This document shows positions 6,266-13,025 of a stretch of DNA of 13,025 nt, one piece after another. This DNA comes from CAZJKE01 sp964555625 (GTDB lineage: Bacteria; Planctomycetota; Phycisphaerae; Phycisphaerales; SM1A02): positions 1 to 13,025 of the forward strand of contig CAZKTE010000048.1 of NCBI GenBank assembly GCA_964555625.1, given 5' to 3'. Both the position numbers and the translations under genes were made by a program. The notes under the pieces are model-generated. The model did no database searches, had not been told where the DNA came from, and saw only the letters and a list, made by a program, of their open reading frames with translations. Each line of letters opens with the position of its first letter. Position 1 is the first letter of the stretch.

Positions 6266-9200
6266 GCTGGCCCGACCGTGATGGAGTCGCCGTTGCACGT
6301 GGTCGGCCCGTCGCCCACGTCTGGCGCCCTTGAACTCTCGCTTGATGCAGGCCAGTACGCGCAACTTCGAGATTGCGCGCGAGCGAGGTTTAACAGCTTG
6401 GCCGTCAATGACTGGGAAACGATCGATCTGGAACTCCAGCGGTTCTTCCCCTACGCAGCCGACCTGTTCGAGCGAACGATCGAGTTGGACAGCCGTGGCC
6501 GTCAGGTGATCGTCGAACGCCCGGTCGTGCTCGACATCGTGTGCCTGCGTGGCACCGTCATTGGCGAGCCCAACAGCAGCGTCGTCATCTCGCTCTCGCC
6601 GACACTCTGCAGCGGGATGATCAGCCGCGACGGCGTGCGACATGCGATCGCAACCGATCCCACAACCGGCCGCATCACCATCAGTGATCCGACTGCCGAC
6701 GAGCCTGGCCTTCGCGCGATCCGCCAGATGATGGATATGGTCAGCGAGGGCGGCGACGTGGAAACTCCGTTCCGGGGCATTGGCGAAGATCCACCCCCAG
6801 GCTGCGCCGAGATCCAACTCCATATCGCCTATGGACAGGATCTCATGGATCTCATGGGCGGCGCCGGGCCCGTGCAGAACTTCGCGATCCAAGCCATCGC
6901 CCAAGTTTCCCAGATCTTCCGCGACAGTGGCCTGATCTGGGTGGACGTCCTTGGCAACGGCTTTACTGGACCAAGCGTACAGGACCTCTTTAGTGGTGCG
7001 ACCCTCGAGGATGACCTGTGTCAATCCATCCAGGAGATCTGGAGCAATCCCGTCCTCGGGGCGCCACCCATCTTCCCTCCCCCCGCGGCTGATGCGATCA
7101 TCATCCTCCGCAATGATGCAGATGGCCCCGTGCTCTTCGGCGATCTCACCAAGCAGAGCCTCGCCTTCTGGCAGGGCTTGACGGGCGGCTCTATTCCGGA
7201 TGCCAAGGGCTGCCCACCGGGCAACACCGCGGGCCAGTCCTACATCGGCGCCGTCAGCGGCCTAGTCGGTGATGCTGGTTCATACGACGTGTTCATCATT
7301 GCCCAGGCGCTTGGGACGCTCTGCGGCGCCAGTCCCACCGGCGTAACCCTTGCAATTCAGCTCAGCGGCGGCGGGGAGGCGTTGGGCTTCGACTCCTGTG
7401 ACACCGGTGCCTGCGGCACGCCCGGCGCCATCATGAGCAGTTGCAATCTCTGCGACGGGGGCATGGATAACGTTGAAGATCCTCTGCGTTTCACCAGCGC
7501 CAACATCGCGGCCATGAGCGGATTCATCGCCGCCCCCACGAACCCGCTCATTAGCGGCGGCGCGGTGCTACCTGCACCGATCCAGGGCCTGACGGCCACA
7601 ACCGGCGGTGTGGCGAACTGCGACACGATTGAGGTGACTTGGACGCCAGACCCCTCCTCTACGGAAACGAACATCTGGCGCAACACCAAGAACATCTTCG
7701 CCCCCGGCACTGACGACGGCGCCGGGATCATCCAGACGCTGGTGCACGCGGCGGGCGAGGCTCCCGGGAGCTACACCGACATCGGGGTCGTCGGAGGCAC
7801 GGTCTACTTCTACTGGGTGACCTCGTCCAACTTCTGCGGCGAGGCGTCCATCGCCGACCAGTACAACCCCGACCTGCCGATTCCCGGCACGGATCCGATC
7901 CAGTTCGGCATGGGCGCCCGTGGCTTCCGGGGCGATCTGCCGCCGCCCATCGAGCAGATCATGGCGTCGGTCTACGGCGCCTGCGGCAGCATTGAAGTCT
8001 TCTGGGACATCACGGTGGGCGACTTCCTTCCGCCGGCCGACCCGCTCTACCGGATCTGGCGCAACACGGTTGACGACTTTGATGGTCCAGATAGTGTCCC
8101 AGGTACGGGCGACGGCGACGCGATCGATCTTGGTGCGGATCCCGACAGCGCTTCGTCCTACATCGATGACGGCACACATGGCTTCGGACTCGAACCAGAC
8201 ACCGTCTACTACTACTGGGTGACTGTCGAGGACCGGGACTGCGGTTCGCCGACGGATCCGCTGGTGTCCGCCTCAGCGGCGGGCATTGCGCAGCCCGATT
8301 GGACCGGCGAGGACGACATCGTGCGATTCGGCGCCAGTGACGGCACGGTCTGTGAGGGCATCCAGGTCTCCTGGTTCCCCGTGCCGTCGATGGCCAATAC
8401 CACCGACAGTTTCCGGATCTATCGCCTCGAGTTGGGCCTGCCGTTCCCACCTGGCGGACCACCCCTGGTGGGCACGAGTCCAGCGGTGGATACCAACGGC
8501 GTCCCCTACCTGGACTGGATCGACAACTCGGCGATGCCGGGCGTGACCTACCGGTACTGGGTCACCGCGGAGAATGCCTGCGCCGAGTCAAGCCTGCCGG
8601 TGGACTCGCAGGCCGGGTACACGGGCATCGTGCCAGCGCCGGATGGTATGGCGGTGACCTCGCCGGATCCCACCGATCCGGACAACGATGTCGCCTGCGG
8701 CAACCTGCTCGTCTCCTGGAGTGCCGTGCCGCGTGCCGATGCGTACGCGGTCTTTCGCAGCGTAAACGACGACGTGTACGACCCGGCCACCCAACTGGTG
8801 ATGCCGCGCACCACCCATCTCTCGTACCTGGACACGCCGCCGGTGCCCGGCCAGTACTTCTACTACTGGGTGGTCAGCCTCGTGGACGACTGTGTGGTCG
8901 ATCCTGACGATCTCCTCTATTCAACCAGGGTCTTTGGCTTTACCTACCCCCCGCTGGACCAGCCCACCAACCTGATGGCGACGAAGGCAACCCTTTGCGA
9001 TCGCATTCGCGTGACTTGGGAGGGCGATTTCGACGGAACGACCTACACGGTTAGCCGCAGTACTGTCGACGAGTTTGCAACGGCTGTGGTGATTGGATCG
9101 ATCGACAGCCTCGGCCACTACGACGACCCGCAGGACAACAATGATCCAGATGGCGATGCGCCCGATGCCGGAGAGGTCTACTACTACTGGGTGATCGCGC

Positions 9201-12200
9201 AGAACGACTGTGACACGTCGGGCTGGACGGAAAGCGACGGGGGCTGGATGGCCGCCGAGTTGTCGCCACCCGACGGCCTTGCTGCTACCGATGGCTCGGC
9301 CTGTGGTGCCATTGACGTGTCCTGGGTACCTCGCATTGCGGCGTCTACCTACCGCATCTACCGCAACATCGAAGACGACACCGATGACTTCCAGTTCATG
9401 GCCGAGGTCGATACGTCGACTTGGATGGACACGGACACCGTTCCCGGCGTCACCTACTTCTACTGGGTCGAGGCCGTGAACCAATGCTCCACGGGCCTGC
9501 CGAATGTGCTGGTGTCCGGCGAACCAGGCCTAGACGGCAGCCTCAGCGGCCCAACTGGCATGGCCGCGTCGGAGGACCTCTGCGGATACATCCAGATCAG
9601 TTGGGACGTCATCGACAACGCGAGCGAGTACGTGGTCTGGAGGAGCGACGACAGTAATCCGGGGAATGCAATCCCGTGGGACACCGCGGTGGGCAACGAG
9701 TACCAGGACAGCAATGTTAATGAGAAGGCGCAGTACTTCTACTGGGTCTCGACGAACACGCAGTTCTGCGAGGGCACCGACCTCAGCGCGGGTGTCAACG
9801 GCTGGGCCTTGGAGCCGCTGACGGTGCCGGACAATGTGGCAGCAACCAACGATGCGATGTGCAACGCTGTGGAGGTGTCTTGGGACCCTGCGCCGAACGT
9901 CCTCTCCTACGAGGTCTTCCGAACGGAGCCCCCCAACACGCCCGGGGGTGGTGACTCGATTGGCACCACGACCGAGATCTTCTTCGTAGACACCGATCCG
10001 GCTTTGGCGGACGGAGCAACGTTCTCCTACTGGGTCAAGGCGACAAACAACTGCGGTGTTGGCGAGTACAGCATCTCTGCGGCCGGGTCGGCCTCGGTGC
10101 CGCTCGATCCGCCCGACGATCTCGGGCAGACAGGGTCGGATTGTCTGACCGCGACGCTTACATGGTCGGCTGTGCTTGGCACCGATGAGTACCACATCTA
10201 TCGAAGCTTGATTGACGACCCGACGATGGCAGAACTCCGTGCCAGTCAGATCGAGAACACGTTCACCGACGATGAGATGGAGGCTGGTCTCGAGTACTTC
10301 TACTGGGTGTCGTCGGCCAACAGCTGCGGAGAGAGCGACTGGAGCGAATCGCTGGGGGCGTCCAATGACACGCTGGTGAACCCGGACGATTTGACTGCGA
10401 CTTCGGATCTCTGTGGCCGCATCGAGTTGGCCTGGTCGCCCGTGGACGATGCCACGCACTACCGGGTGTGGATCAGCGACATAGACGACATCCTGAGCGC
10501 TGTTTCCACCGACGTGCCGGACCCATATCTGACGCACTTTGGGGTGCCCAAGACGGTCTACTACTTCTGGGTGGAGGCGATCAACGACACGTGTGCCCAC
10601 GATCCAACAACACTGGGCGATCCAGTGCTCGGCGCGGCCCTGCCGGAGGTCGAGATTCCCCAGGACGTGACGGCGACCGCTGGCGACCAATGCGGGGAGG
10701 TGTGGGTGGAGTGGACGCCGCAGGACTACGCGGCGACGTACAGCGTGTATCGCAACGCGGGCGTGGACGATTATGACGACGCGGAGACGGAGCTGGTGGC
10801 GACGGAGACGGCCGCGATGTACATCGACACGGATGTCATCGACGGCGTGGACTACTACTACTGGATTCGTTCGGAGAACTCCTGCGGCATCAGCGAACCG
10901 AGTCCGAGCGTTACTGGTTGGGGTCAGCAGCTACCCGTACAGCCCACGTCCGTGACTGCAAGCGACAGTGGGACCAGCGAGTACTGCGATGACGTGGTGC
11001 TGTCGTGGATCCCGGGCGCTGATGCGGACGATTACGGCGTGTACCGCTCGTCGAGCGGGAACATTGATGACGCGATTCTGATCAGTTATTGGTCCGGCAC
11101 AGAATTCACTGATATGGACGTACCAGCGGGCGAGACGTTCACCTACTGGGTGACGTCGCGGAACACGTGTGACGAGACGGATCCTGCTGCGGCCGAGTCT
11201 GACGAGGGTTCTTCGGGCCAGCTGGTGGCACCGACGGGCGTGAGCGCTTCGGACGGGGTCGACGGTGAACCCTGTGGTGTCGTGGAGATCGAGTGGGATG
11301 CGGTACCGGGTGCCACTGGCTACCTGATCTACCGGAGCCTGATACCCACGCCGCCTGATCCGACAGTGGACCAGCCCATCGGCCTAGCTGATGGTCCGTA
11401 TTGGGAGGACGGCGATCCGCCGATCTACGAGGACGAGCTTTACTACTTCGTAGCCTCGGTCAATGATTTCTGCTGGCAGAACCCGACGCTGCTGTCGCCG
11501 TCGGAGGCGGGCATGGCTCGTCCACCGGTTGAGATTCCCGAGAACGTCATCGCGTCGACTGGCACGGTGTGCGACGAGATTATGGTGACGTGGGATGAGA
11601 CGACGGTGGCGGCGGGGTACCGGATACTTCGCAACACGGTCGAGGACATCGCCACGGCCGACGAGATCGAGGCATCCTGGTCAACGCCGCCGTACGCGGA
11701 TGCTGGTCCTTTCGACGCTGGCGTGCAGTACCACTACTGGATTCAGTCGATCAATGAGTGCGGCACGAGCGATGAGAGCTTGAGCGCGACGGGTTGGGCG
11801 GCATTGGTATTGGACTCACCGACGGCGGAGTCATCGCAGGGCTCGCAGTGCGACCAGGTGGTGATTGATTGGATAGAGGTCCCGGAGGCGACGCGTTACA
11901 GCGTGTACCGGGACGACGTGTTTGATTCACCGGAAACTGCGGAGCTCTTGGAAACCACATACGAAACAACCGTTACGGACTTGGATGTGGGACCAGGGGA
12001 GACGTACTACTACTGGGTGCGTGCGGAGAACGATTGTGGTTTGAGCGCATTCTTGGCGGAGGGCAATGCGGGGTGGACCGGCAATTTGGCAGGTCCCACG
12101 GGCGTGGACGCTACGACAGGCGAGTGCGGGTACATCGAGGTGACTTGGGATGCGGTGGCCACGGCGACGACGTACGTGGTCTGGCGGAGTGAGGTAAATG

Positions 12201-13025
12201 ATCCGGACTCGGCGGAGCTGCTGGATGAGACGACGGCGACGACGTACCAGGACAACGAGGGGGTCGATCCGAAGACTGCGTACTGGTACTGGGTGACGTC
12301 GGACTCGCAGTTCTGCCCCGGGACCGACTATAGCGCGAGTGTCGACGGCTGGGCCTTGGAGCCGCTGGTGGTGCCTTCGGGCGTGGCGGCGACGGATTCG
12401 GAGTTGTGCGGTGCTGTGCAGGTGACCTGGGACGCTGCGGACAACGTGATCGTCTACGAGGTCTTCCGTACGGCTCCGGGCGACACACCCGAAGCCGCAG
12501 ACTCGATTGGCACCACGACCGAGGCCTTCCTGCTCGATGAGGATGTGGATTTGGCCGACGGCGACCCGTTTGTCTACTGGGTGCAGGCAGAGACGTCCTG
12601 CGGTGTCGGCGAATACAGCGACGGTGCGACGGGGCATGCGTCGGTGGTGGTGGGGGCGCCGGAGAGCCTCGGGCAGACCGGCTCGGATTGCCTGTCGGTG
12701 ACGCTTGTATGGTCAGCCGTACTCAATGCCGATGAGTACCGGCTGTATCGAAGCACCGATCCCGACTCGACGACGGCGGAGCTCCTCATTGACAGTCTGG
12801 TCGAGAACACGTTCACCGACGCTGAGATGGAGGCTGGTCTCGAGTACTTCTACTGGGTAGTGTCGACCAACAGCTGCGGGGACAGTGATCCTTCCGACCT
12901 TGACGGCGATCCTGATAACGGCGCGCAGGGCCTTTCGGCGACCAATGACACGCTGGTGAACCCGACCGACTTGACTGCGACTTCGGATCTCTGTGGCCGC
13001 ATCGAGTTGGCCTGGTCGCCCGTGG
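6149..13025 (+). CDS. Giant secreted protein: degenerate reprolysin-like domain plus at least 18 Fn3-like repeats (3' end outside window)
   Basis: One uninterrupted frame of 2,292 codons, still open at the right edge. Order: signal peptide (1-39); a region resembling an M12B propeptide (about 55-210, including CLRGTVIGEPNSSVV); a metzincin-like domain (about 219-462) with its active site destroyed; then fibronectin-III-like repeats from residue 475. Repeats contain an early Cys before a strand ending in Trp, a middle (V/I)(Y/F/W)R motif, a late YYYWV-like strand and a second Cys in N-x-C-G. The protein is rich in Asp, Glu, Tyr and Trp, and low in Lys. Role is unknown; an exported adhesin, stalk or scaffold is an inference. 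The ATG at 6149 is chosen because GGAGAGG lies 11 bases upstream; GTG 6137, ATG 6068, ATG 6170 and ATG 6191 are in-frame alternatives. C-terminal anchor signals, if any, lie outside the window. Confidence 0.88.
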   Translation, partial: MAQARHSMGGSGGLMVRLSSALAVFAMALSMILSPAVQAAGPTVMESPLHVVGPSPTSGALELSLDAGQYAQLRDCARARFNSLAVNDWETIDLELQRFFPYAADLFERTIELDSRGRQVIVERPVVLDIVCLRGTVIGEPNSSVVISLSPTLCSGMISRDGVRHAIATDPTTGRITISDPTADEPGLRAIRQMMDMVSEGGDVETPFRGIGEDPPPGCAEIQLHIAYGQDLMDLMGGAGPVQNFAIQAIAQVSQIFRDSGLIWVDVLGNGFTGPSVQDLFSGATLEDDLCQSIQEIWSNPVLGAPPIFPPPAADAIIILRNDADGPVLFGDLTKQSLAFWQGLTGGSIPDAKGCPPGNTAGQSYIGAVSGLVGDAGSYDVFIIAQALGTLCGASPTGVTLAIQLSGGGEALGFDSCDTGACGTPGAIMSSCNLCDGGMDNVEDPLRFTSANIAAMSGFIAAPTNPLISGGAVLPAPIQGLTATTGGVANCDTIEVTWTPDPSSTETNIWRNTKNIFAPGTDDGAGIIQTLVHAAGEAPGSYTDIGVVGGTVYFYWVTSSNFCGEASIADQYNPDLPIPGTDPIQFGMGARGFRGDLPPPIEQIMASVYGACGSIEVFWDITVGDFLPPADPLYRIWRNTVDDFDGPDSVPGTGDGDAIDLGADPDSASSYIDDGTHGFGLEPDTVYYYWVTVEDRDCGSPTDPLVSASAAGIAQPDWTGEDDIVRFGASDGTVCEGIQVSWFPVPSMANTTDSFRIYRLELGLPFPPGGPPLVGTSPAVDTNGVPYLDWIDNSAMPGVTYRYWVTAENACAESSLPVDSQAGYTGIVPAPDGMAVTSPDPTDPDNDVACGNLLVSWSAVPRADAYAVFRSVNDDVYDPATQLVMPRTTHLSYLDTPPVPGQYFYYWVVSLVDDCVVDPDDLLYSTRVFGFTYPPLDQPTNLMATKATLCDRIRVTWEGDFDGTTYTVSRSTVDEFATAVVIGSIDSLGHYDDPQDNNDPDGDAPDAGEVYYYWVIAQNDCDTSGWTESDGGWMAAELSPPDGLAATDGSACGAIDVSWVPRIAASTYRIYRNIEDDTDDFQFMAEVDTSTWMDTDTVPGVTYFYWVEAVNQCSTGLPNVLVSGEPGLDGSLSGPTGMAASEDLCGYIQISWDVIDNASEYVVWRSDDSNPGNAIPWDTAVGNEYQDSNVNEKAQYFYWVSTNTQFCEGTDLSAGVNGWALEPLTVPDNVAATNDAMCNAVEVSWDPAPNVLSYEVFRTEPPNTPGGGDSIGTTTEIFFVDTDPALADGATFSYWVKATNNCGVGEYSISAAGSASVPLDPPDDLGQTGSDCLTATLTWSAVLGTDEYHIYRSLIDDPTMAELRASQIENTFTDDEMEAGLEYFYWVSSANSCGESDWSESLGASNDTLVNPDDLTATSDLCGRIELAWSPVDDATHYRVWISDIDDILSAVSTDVPDPYLTHFGVPKTVYYFWVEAINDTCAHDPTTLGDPVLGAALPEVEIPQDVTATAGDQCGEVWVEWTPQDYAATYSVYRNAGVDDYDDAETELVATETAAMYIDTDVIDGVDYYYWIRSENSCGISEPSPSVTGWGQQLPVQPTSVTASDSGTSEYCDDVVLSWIPGADADDYGVYRSSSGNIDDAILISYWSGTEFTDMDVPAGETFTYWVTSRNTCDETDPAAAESDEGSSGQLVAPTGVSASDGVDGEPCGVVEIEWDAVPGATGYLIYRSLIPTPPDPTVDQPIGLADGPYWEDGDPPIYEDELYYFVASVNDFCWQNPTLLSPSEAGMARPPVEIPENVIASTGTVCDEIMVTWDETTVAAGYRILRNTVEDIATADEIEASWSTPPYADAGPFDAGVQYHYWIQSINECGTSDESLSATGWAALVLDSPTAESSQGSQCDQVVIDWIEVPEATRYSVYRDDVFDSPETAELLETTYETTVTDLDVGPGETYYYWVRAENDCGLSAFLAEGNAGWTGNLAGPTGVDATTGECGYIEVTWDAVATATTYVVWRSEVNDPDSAELLDETTATTYQDNEGVDPKTAYWYWVTSDSQFCPGTDYSASVDGWALEPLVVPSGVAATDSELCGAVQVTWDAADNVIVYEVFRTAPGDTPEAADSIGTTTEAFLLDEDVDLADGDPFVYWVQAETSCGVGEYSDGATGHASVVVGAPESLGQTGSDCLSVTLVWSAVLNADEYRLYRSTDPDSTTAELLIDSLVENTFTDAEMEAGLEYFYWVVSTNSCGDSDPSDLDGDPDNGAQGLSATNDTLVNPTDLTATSDLCGRIELAWSPV
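6803..7534 (+). other. Reprolysin (M12B)-like metallopeptidase domain without zinc site
   Basis: Residues about 219-462. Known family layout: a strand of the kind CxxVAIDTDYEF, a helix of the kind LLGAVSEIYQRD, then HExxHxxGxxH, a Met-turn and a Cys-rich tail of the form IMSYCHLCPGG. Here the strand and helix counterparts are recognisable (CAEIQLHIAYGQDL; AIAQVSQIFRDSG). The zinc helix reads AQALGTLCGASP: Gln386, Thr390 and Pro396 replace the three His, and Ala387 replaces the catalytic Glu, while Gly393 stays. The Met-turn Met429 and the tail IMSSCNLCDGGMDNV remain. This is therefore predicted to be a catalytically dead fold. Assignment is by eye from motif order. Confidence 0.7.
9548..10445 (+). 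repeat. Copy A of a three-repeat duplicated block
   Basis: Covers Fn3-like repeats 7-9 and the start of 10. It matches copy B (12092-13025) at an offset that steps from 2544 through 2547 and 2550 to 2580 because of small in-frame indels. Shared nucleotide stretches include GCTGGGCCTTGGAGCCGCTG at 9801, GACTCGATTGGCACCACGAC at 9953 and a stretch from 10363 to 10445 that differs at only 3 of 83 positions. This exceeds the similarity among other repeats of the array. Confidence 0.85.
12092..13025 (+). repeat. Copy B of the duplicated block (continues past the window)
   Basis: Covers repeats 16-18 and the start of 19, collinear with 9548-10445, nine repeats downstream. The window ends inside the best-conserved part (12943-13025), so the true extent of the duplication is not visible. 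Relative to copy A it has an extra segment of 10 codons containing DLDGDPDNG in repeat 18. Confidence 0.85.

Larger units (their letters stand above)
7571..13025 (+). repeat. Array of Fn3-like repeats with paired Cys, 18 complete plus one partial
   Basis: Approximate repeat starts: 7571, 7940, 8312, 8633, 8951, 9266, 9551, 9827, 10100, 10382, 10658, 10934, 11231, 11537, 11819, 12095, 12374, 12659 and 12962 (partial). The first two are about 123 aa, the next three 105-107, and most later ones 91-102. The core pattern is Cys-x(2-4)-hydrophobic-x-Trp, then Y-x-(V/I)-(Y/F/W)-R, then a Gly-Tyr-Tyr-Tyr-Trp-Val type strand, then Asn-x-Cys. Both Cys occur in all 18 complete repeats. Repeat 13 lacks the Trp of the late strand (YYFVASVN). 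This is coding repetition, not CRISPR or satellite DNA. Confidence 0.9.

Noticed and set aside
9530..10690. 386-codon open frame on the minus strand inside the giant gene
   Set aside because: It is antisense to a continuous Fn3-like coding frame, shows no recognisable family, and long antisense frames are expected in GC-rich coding DNA.
7571..13025. Possible CRISPR or satellite array because of regular spacing
   Set aside because: The periodicity is in the protein, units are about 280 bases and diverged, and the reading frame is kept throughout.

Overview
The window is GC-rich bacterial DNA with bacterial gene architecture: GTG starts, short intergenic gaps and a 4-base stop/start overlap. 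The family mix points, as an inference only, to the Planctomycetota and possibly a Phycisphaerae-like lineage. The main cues are scattered trp genes and a giant secreted protein that joins a reprolysin-like domain to many fibronectin-type repeats. No rRNA, tRNA, CRISPR array or insertion sequence was seen. Both window ends cut through genes.

Bases 1-4093, minus strand: four genes read right to left. They are trpC (indole-3-glycerol-phosphate synthase), an enoyl-CoA hydratase/isomerase-fold protein that lacks the first catalytic Glu, a second one that has both catalytic Glu residues, and a VLCAD/ACAD9-like acyl-CoA dehydrogenase that runs off the left edge. The last three look like an acyl-CoA oxidation set. 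TrpC sits 19 bases upstream of the first of them and could be co-transcribed. A 188-base gap between the two hydratase genes carries a possible promoter and a three-part alternating inverted repeat.

Bases 4122-5983, plus strand: a CPBP-family intramembrane protease with all its motifs is followed by trpS (tryptophanyl-tRNA synthetase), whose GTG start overlaps the protease stop codon. This pair diverges from trpC across only 28 bases.

Bases 6149-13025 and beyond, plus strand: one uninterrupted reading frame of at least 2,292 codons. It has a signal peptide, an M12B/reprolysin-like region in which every zinc ligand and the catalytic Glu are replaced, and then 18 complete fibronectin-III-like repeats and the start of a 19th. 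Each complete repeat carries exactly two Cys at fixed places. A block of about three repeats near 9.55-10.45 kb recurs at 12.09-13.03 kb, nine repeats later. This giant secreted protein, apparently a pseudoprotease fused to a disulfide-stapled repeat stalk, is the most unusual content of the window.
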